In this document: one piece after another, positions 57,660-64,000 of the stretch
Layout of the letters: each line of letters opens with the position of its first letter
How positions within the stretch are numbered: position 1 is the first letter of the stretch
Origin: Bilophila sp964538355
Lineage (GTDB): Bacteria; Desulfobacterota; Desulfovibrionia; Desulfovibrionales; Desulfovibrionaceae
Direction: 5' to 3'
DNA: 64,000 bases
Assembly: GCA_964538355.1 (NCBI GenBank)
Contig: CAZIFC010000008.1
Coordinates: 1-64,000 of the forward strand
The notes under the pieces: model-generated
Told to the model about the DNA's origin: nothing
Database searches by the model: none
What the model saw: only the letters and a program-made list of their open reading frames with translations
Position numbers and translations under genes: made by a program

Positions 57660-58238
57660 TCAGCTCAGGACGCCGTGCTCGTACAGGATTTTCAGGCCGA
57701 TACCGATGAGGACACAGCCGCCGACAAGCTCCGCCCGGCGTCCGAAAAGATCCGCGTGGGACAGGCTCTTCCCGGCGAGCAGGCCGATGGCGGTGATAGC
57801 CGCACAGACTACGCCGATGAGGATGGACGGCCCCCAGACGTTCATGTTGAGCAGCGAGAAGGAAAGCCCCACCGCCAGCGCGTCAATGCTGGTTGCCACG
57901 GCAAGGATGATCAGCCTGCGCCCCCTGGTGGGATCAACGGTGCAGCTGTCCTCGTCGTTGCCGGAATCATCGCCGCCGCCCCGGATCATGTTGCCGCCGA
58001 TCCACGCGAGCAGGGCAAAGGCAATCCAGTGATCCCACGATTCGATAAAGCCGCGCACGGTCAGGCCCAGCATCCAGCCGATCACCGGCATGGCGAACTG
58101 GAAAAAGCCGAAGGTGAGGGAAAGGCGCAGAAAATGCGTCATGCGGACACGTTTGATGGCACACCCCGCGCATACGGCTACGGCAAAGGCGTCCATGGCC
58201 AGTGCCACGGCAAGGGCGAAAAGTTCTGGAAAGCTCAT
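57660..58238 (-). CDS. mntP: Manganese efflux pump MntP
   Basis: MntP (formerly YebN/DUF204) exports Mn2+. The 192-residue protein has two three-helix repeats, each with an acidic motif: LAVALAMDAFAVAVCAG in the first half and LAVATSIDALAVGLSFSLL in the second. An acidic loop (GGGDDSGNDEDSC) joins them. I looked for a yybP-ykoY-type Mn riboswitch upstream and did not recognise one. With the CDF gene 54 bases downstream it forms a likely metal-efflux operon. Confidence 0.93.
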   Translation of the reverse strand: MSFPELFALAVALAMDAFAVAVCAGCAIKRVRMTHFLRLSLTFGFFQFAMPVIGWMLGLTVRGFIESWDHWIAFALLAWIGGNMIRGGGDDSGNDEDSCTVDPTRGRRLIILAVATSIDALAVGLSFSLLNMNVWGPSILIGVVCAAITAIGLLAGKSLSHADLFGRRAELVGGCVLIGIGLKILYEHGVLS

Positions 58239-58360
58239 AGGTGTCAGGAAGGTTGAAGGTTGCAGAAAGCGATCCGGTTGTTGTGATGACTTCGGACCGC
58301 TCTGTCAACCTCGGAATGAAGGCGTCCGGCGGGATTTTTCGCCTCGCCGGACGTGTCGGT

Positions 58361-59194
58361 TCAGTGCATGAAAAAGATGCCCGCGGCTACGAGGATAACG
58401 GCGGTCAGCTTGACGAGGGAAAACCTTTCTCCAAGGAACAGCACGGCAAGAAGCATCCCAAAGATGACGGAGGTTTCGCGGAGGGCGGCGACCATGGCGA
58501 TGGGGGCCTTGGTCATCGCCCACAGCGCGACGCCGTAGGAGCCGAGGCTGCATAGCCCGCCGAACAGCCCGATTTTCCAGCGGCTGATAAAGTAGGGAAC
58601 GTAGGTTTTGCGCTGGCGGAGCAGCAGGACGATGTTGATGGGGAAGGTGTTGATGACGTACAGCCAGCAGACGTAGCTTATGGGGTTTTCGCTGGCGCGG
58701 GCCCCGTAGCCATCAAACAGCGTGTAGCTCATGATGACAACGGCGGTGCCGATGGCGGCCAGAGCACCGCCGGCGTTGAAGCGTCCGTGCTGGATGTTGT
58801 CCCGGGTAAGGGTGAGCACCCCCGCGCACAGGAACAGGATGCCGAGCCAGCCGGAAAGCGGCATGTCGTGCCCGGAAAGCAGCAGAAACAGCGAGGTCAG
58901 CAGCGGGGCTGTTCCGCGCATGATGGTATAGGCGAAGGACATGTCCACGTTTCGGTAGGCCGCCGCGATGCACAGGTAGTAGGCGATGTGCACCGTGCAG
59001 GAGCCCAGAAGATAGGGCAGACTTTCGGCGGCGGGCAGCGGCAGGAACGGGACGATGAAAAAGACCCCTACACCGCCTCCGAAACAGTTGAGACCCGTCT
59101 CGTAAAGCTTGTTTGAGCCGCCCTTGATAACGGCATTCCATGAGGCATGAAGCAACGCGGCCAGCAATATGAGAAGAATGATTCCGAAAGACAT
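58361..59194 (-). CDS. EamA/DMT-family permease
   Basis: A 277-residue protein with ten hydrophobic segments arranged as two EamA repeats. The first starts LLILLAALLHASWNAVIKGG and the second is in the final half, ending LRETSVIFGMLLAVLFLGER and LVKLTAVILVAAGIFFMH. DMT permeases export amino acids, metabolites or polyamines; the substrate cannot be inferred. The start MSFGIILL follows GGTGG. It lies upstream of mntP on the same strand with a 122-base gap, so co-transcription is possible. Confidence 0.88.
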   Translation of the reverse strand: MSFGIILLILLAALLHASWNAVIKGGSNKLYETGLNCFGGGVGVFFIVPFLPLPAAESLPYLLGSCTVHIAYYLCIAAAYRNVDMSFAYTIMRGTAPLLTSLFLLLSGHDMPLSGWLGILFLCAGVLTLTRDNIQHGRFNAGGALAAIGTAVVIMSYTLFDGYGARASENPISYVCWLYVINTFPINIVLLLRQRKTYVPYFISRWKIGLFGGLCSLGSYGVALWAMTKAPIAMVAALRETSVIFGMLLAVLFLGERFSLVKLTAVILVAAGIFFMH

Positions 59195-59320
59195 GGCGTC
59201 CACCCTATGTTTTTTGAGCCGGACGCTAGCGGGAAACAAGTCGACTGTATACCGTGCTTTTTCTCCCTAAAAAGGGGAGTGTAACGTTTTTTTGAAAGAA
59301 AATAACCGATTAACAGACAG

Positions 59321-59363
59321 AAAAAACATGGGCAAAAATTTTTTGGAGAAAAAAGCCCATGTT
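59321..59363 (-). terminator. Terminator of the carbonic anhydrase gene
   Basis: AACATGGGC (59325-59333) and GCCCATGTT (59355-59363) are perfect 9-bp arms; on the minus strand they lead into TTTTTT. Confidence 0.82.
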
Positions 59364-59397
59364 CTTTTTCGAAAGAAATATTCGAATAAGAAAAAAA

Positions 59398-60087
59398 TCA
59401 GTATACGGAGAACGTCCGCTGCTGTTCGGCTGATGGCCCGGCGACGCACCCTTCGACCAGAGGCAGAAAGGCCTGCTGCCTGTCGCTGAAAGAAAGCAGC
59501 TCTCCCGTGCTCATGTCGAAATACAGCCCGTGCAGCAGCAGTTCCCCCCGTTCCACCGCGTCCTTGATCCACGGGTAGCCCATGAGGTTTTCCAGCGAGA
59601 AGCGCACGCCCCACATTTCGCAGGCCCGCTGTCGTTCATCCGCCGGGGCGTCCGGAAGGGTCCGATCCACTTCGGCCTTGGCCCGGCAGGCAAGGTTCAT
59701 CCAGATGTTGAGGAACTCGTCGTCGGTATGCGAGGCTTCGAGAAGGCTGGTGAATCCGCCGCAGCGGGCGTGTCCCATGACCAGAATGTGGCCTATGTGC
59801 AGATGGCGGACGGCGTATTCCAGCGCGGCACTGACGCCGTGGTGGTGGCTGTCCGGTTCGTAGGGGGGCACGAGATTGGCCACGTTGCGGATGACGAACA
59901 GATCGCCGGGGGTGGCATCGAGCAGCAGTACCGGATCGACGCGGGAGTCGCTGCACGCGATGACCAGCGCATAGGGGTTCTGGGCTTGCCGCAGTTCTTC
60001 ATACAGATTGTTTTCAGGGCAATACCACGTTTTTTGGAATCGCTGGAATCCGGCGGAAAACCGCTTGATGAGATCGTGTGATACCAT
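59398..60087 (-). CDS. Beta-class carbonic anhydrase
   Basis: Catalyses reversible hydration of CO2 in the cytoplasm with a zinc ion. The 229-residue protein has the beta-CA ligands Cys45, His106 and Cys109 together with the catalytic dyad Asp47-Arg49 in ACSDSRVDP and MGHARCGG. FVIRNVANLVPP is also typical. The start MVSHDLIKRFSAG is supported by AAAGGATGG upstream; a longer in-frame extension is Pro-rich and unlike the family. It is a single-gene unit between terminator and divergent promoter. Confidence 0.94.
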   Translation of the reverse strand: MVSHDLIKRFSAGFQRFQKTWYCPENNLYEELRQAQNPYALVIACSDSRVDPVLLLDATPGDLFVIRNVANLVPPYEPDSHHHGVSAALEYAVRHLHIGHILVMGHARCGGFTSLLEASHTDDEFLNIWMNLACRAKAEVDRTLPDAPADERQRACEMWGVRFSLENLMGYPWIKDAVERGELLLHGLYFDMSTGELLSFSDRQQAFLPLVEGCVAGPSAEQQRTFSVY

Positions 60088-60189
60088 GAGGCCATCCTTT
60101 GGGGGTGAGTGGGTGGGGTTGTCAATTCCGGGAGGAGGCTTTATCTCATCGGGATGAGGAGTCAACCCACCTGATCGGAGTATTCTTCC

Positions 60190-60546
60190 ATGCCTGATTT
60201 CTTGAGATGGATCATTGCCGGTATTTCATCCGTAGCCATTGCCGGAATCGTGTTCTTGCTGGCTACGGTAGGCATTGTCGTTGCCCTTGTCGTTTTTCTG
60301 GTGCTCTTCGTTGTTTTCGGCATTGCCATGCGGCGGGCCAGAAAGAATGTGCAATACGGGGAGGACGGCAGCCGTTTCATCATTTTTACCAATATTCCCG
60401 GAACCGACTCGGGCAATCCATCCCGGCAGCGGGAGCAGGCTCCCGAAACCTACGAGCTTTCGCCTGATGAATACACCATTGAGGTTTCCCCGGAAAACAG
60501 GGGGAAGGACGATCCCAAGGCTCTTGATGAACGGAACAGGCCATAA
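60190..60546 (+). CDS. Small hypothetical membrane protein
   Basis: A 118-residue protein with one or two tightly spaced N-terminal membrane segments (IIAGISSVAIAGIVFLLATV and GIVVALVVFLVLFVVFGIAM), then a basic stop (RRARKN). The hydrophilic C-terminal 65 residues are rich in Glu, Asp, Pro and Arg and probably disordered. CGGAG lies upstream. I do not recognise a family. It is divergent from the carbonic anhydrase gene and ends before a bidirectional terminator. Confidence 0.72.
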   Translation: MPDFLRWIIAGISSVAIAGIVFLLATVGIVVALVVFLVLFVVFGIAMRRARKNVQYGEDGSRFIIFTNIPGTDSGNPSRQREQAPETYELSPDEYTIEVSPENRGKDDPKALDERNRP

Positions 60547-60712
60547 CGAGTCCCGAGAACGCTTTTTGACGCAAACCCATTAGATTAGCAAGTATTCCGT
60601 TTCTTCCGACTTTGGGCTTTTCCGCCGTGGAGGCGTGCGGAACAGGGCGTGCCGCCTTGAAAAAAGCGGCATCGGGCCTGAACAGGGAAAGTATTTTTTT
60701 GATGCCCGTAAA

Positions 60713-60751
60713 AAAAGCCCCCTGCTGCAATGTGTGGCAGGGGGCTTTTTG
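60713..60751. terminator. Bidirectional terminator
   Basis: AAAAAGCCCCCTGC and GCAGGGGGCTTTTT are perfect 14-bp arms between two convergent genes. Confidence 0.92.
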
Positions 60752-60762
60752 TCTTCGGAAGG

Positions 60763-61137
60763 CTATTCGTCGTCTTCGTCCATGAGGGAGTCGTGGAGGG
60801 CATCGGTAAAGATGTCGAAGGCAATCTGTTCGATAGGTGCGGCGGGCTTGTAGGTCAGGGCTTCTTCGGGCACTTCGCCGTGTTCCTTGCAAAGTTCGTC
60901 AAAGCGGTCGGAATAGGCTGCAATCAGGCGTTCCACTTCCTGCACGATGGGATCATCGGAAGGAATGACGTCCTCATCTTCACAGCATCCTTCTTCATGC
61001 TGCCCGCATCCGCAGCCACAGGGTTCGCCCTTTTCGGCATAATAGGCATCCACCTGCGCTTCATAGGCGTCAATGGCGTCGAGCACCTTGTCTTCGGTCA
61101 GGCCGATGAATTCCGGCTTGCTTGCGATGGTCTTCAT
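60763..61137 (-). CDS. Hypothetical acidic protein with a Cys/His cluster
   Basis: A 124-residue very acidic protein (many Asp and Glu, ending SLMDEDDE). A short insertion at about residues 37-53 reads GEPCGCGCGQHEEGCCEDED, with five cysteines and one histidine, which strongly suggests metal binding. The rest looks helical. AAGGAGCC precedes the ATG. It is 118 bases downstream of tex on the same strand and may be co-transcribed with it. No family recognised. Confidence 0.75.
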   Translation of the reverse strand: MKTIASKPEFIGLTEDKVLDAIDAYEAQVDAYYAEKGEPCGCGCGQHEEGCCEDEDVIPSDDPIVQEVERLIAAYSDRFDELCKEHGEVPEEALTYKPAAPIEQIAFDIFTDALHDSLMDEDDE

Positions 61138-61255
61138 TATGGCTCCTTGCTCGGCGGTGTTCTCCCGCCGGTTGGTTTCGGTTCTTGCCGCGGTGGTTTT
61201 CCGGGCCTTGCATGGGTTCCGCTCCGCAGAGCGTTCCGCCTTGGGCTGTTCTCGG

Positions 61256-63436
61256 CTATTCTTCCCGCATCGTCAATGAAATGCGCTTGCGGGGGGTGTC
61301 CACCTCGACAACGGTGACGAGCACTTCCTGATGCACTTTCACCACTTCGTTGGGATCGCGGATGAAGCGGTTTGCCAGACGGCTGATGTGGACCAGCCCG
61401 TCCTGATGCACCCCGATATCCACAAAGGCCCCGAATGCCGTGATGTTGGTAACAATGCCAGGAAGCTTCATTCCCGGCTTGAGATCCTGAAGCGTGCTGA
61501 CGCCCTCGGCAAAGGAGAACGGTTTGAAGGGGCCGCGCGGGTCGCGTCCGGGCTTTTCCAGCTCTGCCATGATGTCGGCGAGCGTGGGCAGGCCGAGCGT
61601 ATCCGTAACGTAATCCGCAAGGCGGACGCTCTTGCGGCGTTCGGGGTTTTTCATGAGTTCGGAGACGCTGGCTCCGGCATCTTTCGCCATGCGCTCGACC
61701 ACGGCATAGGCTTCCGGGTGCACCGCGCTGGCATCAAGCGGCTGCTTGCCATCCCGGATACGCAGAAAGCCGGAGCACTGCTCGAAAGCCTTGGGGCCGA
61801 GGCGCGGAACCTTGAGCAGATCCCGGCGGGTCTGGAACGCGCCGTTTTCGTGCCGCCAGCCCACGATATTGCGGGCCAGTGTGGGGCCGACGCCGGAAAC
61901 ATAGGCAAGAAGCTGCTCGCTGGCGGTGTTCAGATCCACGCCCACGGCGTTTACACAGCTTACCACCACGTCGTCGAGGCAGCGTTTCAGCTCTGTCTGG
62001 TTCACGTCGTGCTGATATTGCCCCACGCCGATGGATTTGGGGTCAATCTTGACCAGCTCCGCCAGCGGATCGGCAAGGCGGCGGCCTATGGACACCGCAC
62101 CCCGGTAGGTGAGGTCGAGATCCGGGAACTCGGCACGGGCCACTTCCGAGGCCGAATAGACGGAGGCCCCGTTTTCGCTGACCATGACCACGGGCAGTGT
62201 CCAGCCGGGAAGGGCACGGATGAAGGCTTCGGTTTCGCGCCCGGCTGTTCCGTTGCCGACGGCAACGACTTCCGCACCGTGTTTCCGGGCGAGGCGGCAG
62301 AGGGTGTCTCCAGCCTCGGCTCTGGCCTTGTCCGAACCGGCATGGGGATTGATGGTCGCGTAGTCGAGGAGTTTGCCTTCACGGTTGAGGCAGACGAGCT
62401 TGCACCCGGTACGGAAGCCGGGGTCCACCGCAAGCATGTTTTTTGCACCAAGAGGCGCGGCCAGCAGGAGCTGGCGCAGGTTTTCCGCAAAGACCCGGAT
62501 GGATTCGGCATCCGCCCGCTGCTTGAGGCTGCTGCGGAGTTCCGTTTCCAGTGCCGGGGCAAGGAGGCGGCTGTAGCCGTCCAGAGCAGCGGCCTGGACT
62601 TCGCGTCCGCAGGGGCCGTCGTTGCGGACGAAAAGGCGTACCAGCAGGGCTTCCGCCTGCGCCTCGTCGCGAGGCCGGAGGGAGAGGCGCAGGAAGCCCT
62701 CTTCCTCGCCGCGGAACATCGCCAGCAGGCGGTGGGCCGGAGCCTTGGACGCGGGTTCGTCCCACGCGAAGTAGTCACGATATTTGGCGGCGTCCGCCTC
62801 TTCCGCCTTGGCGGGCACGGCTTTGCTCTTCAGAAGCCCTTCACGGGAAAAAAGGGTGCGGAGCCGTTCGCGGGCGGCGGGGTCTTCGGCAACGCGTTCC
62901 GCAAGGATGTCGCGTGCTCCGGCAAGGGCGGCCTCCGTATCGGGAACTCCCTTTTCAGGATTGACATAGGGCTGGGCCAGCCCCCCGGCATCGATGCGAT
63001 CCTGCCGGAAGAGGCGATCCGCCAGCGGCTCGAGTCCGCGTTCCCTGGCTATGAGCGCGCGGGTACGGCGTTTGGGACGGTAGGGGAGGTAGATGTCTTC
63101 CAGCAGGGTCAGGGTGGCGGCGGAGGCAATCTTGGCACTCAGTTCCGGGGAGAGGAGCTTGCGTTCGTCCAGAGAGGCGAGGATGGCTTCCCGGCGTTTG
63201 TCCAGCTCTTTCAGGGAGGCAAGCCGATCGCGGACGGCAGTCACCGCCACTTCATCCAGGCTCCCCGTGGCTTCCTTGCGGTAACGGGCGATGAAGGGGA
63301 CCGTGGCGTCGCCGTCAAGCAGCCGGATGACGGCTTCGGCCTGCTGGGGGCGGATATGCAGTTCCGCGGCAATGAGGGATGCGTATTCTGGCACTCGATT
63401 CTCTGTCTGTTTGGTAGGTTGAAGGGGGTCACGCAT
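61256..63436 (-). CDS. tex: Tex-family RNA-binding transcription accessory protein
   Basis: Tex is a bacterial relative of Spt6 that binds nucleic acids and affects transcription and virulence gene expression in some species. The protein of about 726 residues has the Tex N-terminal helical domain (VPFIARYRKEATGSLDEV), a YqgF-like domain (MLAVDPGFRTGCKLVCLN), and helix-hairpin-helix repeats (NTASEQLLAYVSGVGPTLA). A C-terminal S1 domain follows (GIVTNITAFGAFVDIGVHQD, GLVHIS). The start is uncertain: ATG at 63436 lacks a clear ribosome-binding site, while a TTG at 63481 or a GTG at 63394 are alternatives. Confidence 0.93.
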   Translation of the reverse strand: MRDPLQPTKQTENRVPEYASLIAAELHIRPQQAEAVIRLLDGDATVPFIARYRKEATGSLDEVAVTAVRDRLASLKELDKRREAILASLDERKLLSPELSAKIASAATLTLLEDIYLPYRPKRRTRALIARERGLEPLADRLFRQDRIDAGGLAQPYVNPEKGVPDTEAALAGARDILAERVAEDPAARERLRTLFSREGLLKSKAVPAKAEEADAAKYRDYFAWDEPASKAPAHRLLAMFRGEEEGFLRLSLRPRDEAQAEALLVRLFVRNDGPCGREVQAAALDGYSRLLAPALETELRSSLKQRADAESIRVFAENLRQLLLAAPLGAKNMLAVDPGFRTGCKLVCLNREGKLLDYATINPHAGSDKARAEAGDTLCRLARKHGAEVVAVGNGTAGRETEAFIRALPGWTLPVVMVSENGASVYSASEVARAEFPDLDLTYRGAVSIGRRLADPLAELVKIDPKSIGVGQYQHDVNQTELKRCLDDVVVSCVNAVGVDLNTASEQLLAYVSGVGPTLARNIVGWRHENGAFQTRRDLLKVPRLGPKAFEQCSGFLRIRDGKQPLDASAVHPEAYAVVERMAKDAGASVSELMKNPERRKSVRLADYVTDTLGLPTLADIMAELEKPGRDPRGPFKPFSFAEGVSTLQDLKPGMKLPGIVTNITAFGAFVDIGVHQDGLVHISRLANRFIRDPNEVVKVHQEVLVTVVEVDTPRKRISLTMREE

Positions 63437-63553
63437 CGAGGGGGCTTGTTCCAAGCTATGCTTTTTTGGGAAGAGAGACAACTGATTTTGAATGGGGCGG
63501 TATCGCCTCTGGCGGTGTAGGGGGAAGCGGTGCGCGTTTCGCGGAAACGGGGC

Positions 63554-63581
63554 TTGACTCGTGCCTCGGCGTGACCATACT
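63554..63581 (+). promoter_or_regulatory. Promoter of the right-edge gene
   Basis: TTGACT (63554-63559) and CATACT (63576-63581) are 16 bases apart, giving a leader of about 25 nt before the ATG at 63613. Confidence 0.55.
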
Positions 63582-63612
63582 AAGAGGGATATTTTCCCTC
63601 CAAGGAGTTTTC

Positions 63613-64000
63613 ATGAACACGCCTGCGGTTTCCGATGAAATGAAACAAGCTATGTCCGTTTTGGTTGATGCGGTCATTTTTGAACAGTGGCTCCGTTTTT
63701 CCTGGATTGAGGAGGACGAGGAAGGGGACTTCTGCGTGCAGATTCCTGAAGCCACGGTGAAAGAGCTGGAAGCGGACTACCCCCAATACAAGGGCCTGAT
63801 TGCCCAGCTCAACGGGACTATCGTTGATGCGGACATGGCCTGTTCCGCCATTTTGGGCTATGCCCATGCCACGCTTGGCGAACACAGCATGGCGGTGCTC
63901 GACCATGCCGATTTCCAGAACATGGTGGGGAACTTCCACCAGTGGCTCAACGACAACGTGGAAATGCTGGATCAGGAGCCCAAGAACTTCGATCAGTGGT
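63613..64000 (+). CDS. Hypothetical protein, 5' part only (cut by window edge)
   Basis: An open frame of at least 129 codons starts MNTPAVSDEMKQAMSVLVDA with AAGGAGT seven bases upstream and a promoter at 63554, and runs off the window. The visible part is acidic and helical, with many aromatic residues (FEQWLRFSWIEEDEEGDFCV) and no membrane segment. I do not recognise it. Confidence 0.72.
   Translation, partial: MNTPAVSDEMKQAMSVLVDAVIFEQWLRFSWIEEDEEGDFCVQIPEATVKELEADYPQYKGLIAQLNGTIVDADMACSAILGYAHATLGEHSMAVLDHADFQNMVGNFHQWLNDNVEMLDQEPKNFDQW

Noticed and set aside
58239..58360. Possible Mn-sensing (yybP-ykoY) riboswitch upstream of mntP
   Set aside because: The conserved loop sequences of that class were not found by eye in the short gap.
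61331..63520. 729-codon plus-strand frame opposite tex
   Set aside because: Antisense shadow of tex; no start signal and no domain.
1..64000. tRNA, rRNA and CRISPR arrays
   Set aside because: No T-loop plus acceptor patterns, rRNA motifs or regularly spaced direct repeats were seen in any intergenic region.

Overview
This 64-kb window is GC-rich, gene-dense chromosomal DNA from a strict anaerobe that is most likely a member of the Desulfovibrionaceae (Bilophila/Desulfovibrio group). The assignment is an inference. It rests on the alternative siroheme-to-heme genes (ahbC, hemB, ahbD and an ahbA/ahbB-type gene), two TRAP transporters, a YeiH-like putative sulfate exporter, a stand-alone AICAR transformylase, and strong Shine-Dalgarno sequences throughout. 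I see no rRNA, tRNA, CRISPR array or intact mobile element. The only mobile-element trace is a short integrase-like 5' remnant beside an inverted repeat at the left edge.

Layout. 0-8 kb: a minus-strand group (RNB-family exoribonuclease, plsY, ychF) and purH, then a small conserved gene and purA with a good sigma-70 promoter. 8-13.4 kb: mnmA, then the heme operon ahbC-hemB-ahbD-ahbA/B, with stop/start overlaps in its last three genes and a strong terminator. 13.4-15 kb: a DUF1269-like protein and a UbiA-family prenyltransferase on the minus strand. 15.2-26.3 kb: the housekeeping series rpsB-tsf, then pyrH-frr-uppS-cdsA-dxr-rseP-tsaB, with three sugar/glycan genes (SDR epimerase, DegT aminotransferase, WaaE-like glycosyltransferase) lying between tsf and pyrH. 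26.4-30.5 kb: a secreted polysaccharide deacetylase, a small membrane protein, the YeiH-like exporter with a 56-residue membrane partner, and a small gene flanked by two inverted copies of a palindromic repeat. 30.8-36.5 kb: gdhA (minus), upp-uraA, cinA and a hypothetical gene.

37-46 kb is transport-rich. It holds a three-gene TRAP operon preceded by a long structured leader, two DNA-alkylation repair genes, a second TRAP system with fused membrane subunits, and an orphan ABC-type substrate-binding protein. Both TRAP systems have a terminator-like hairpin between the binding-protein gene and the membrane genes, which suggests excess production of the binding protein. 46-52.4 kb: an NlpC/P60 lipoprotein with a Lys/Ser tail, a secreted Ada-like zinc-motif protein, suhB, then metA-metY-rrf2 (direct sulfhydrylation route to homocysteine) with a small secreted protein. 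MetA carries Glu111, predicting acetyl-CoA specificity that matches the O-acetylhomoserine sulfhydrylase beside it. 52.5-55.8 kb: yajC, secD, secF. 56-64 kb: metal and inorganic ion genes (CDF transporter with three tandem C-terminal domains, MntP, beta-carbonic anhydrase), an EamA permease, small uncharacterised proteins, Tex, and the start of a gene cut by the window edge.

Most transcription units end in clear Rho-independent terminators. A few terminators have no gene upstream on their strand (about 36.97, 44.72 and 56.12 kb) and are candidate ends of small RNAs or leaders.
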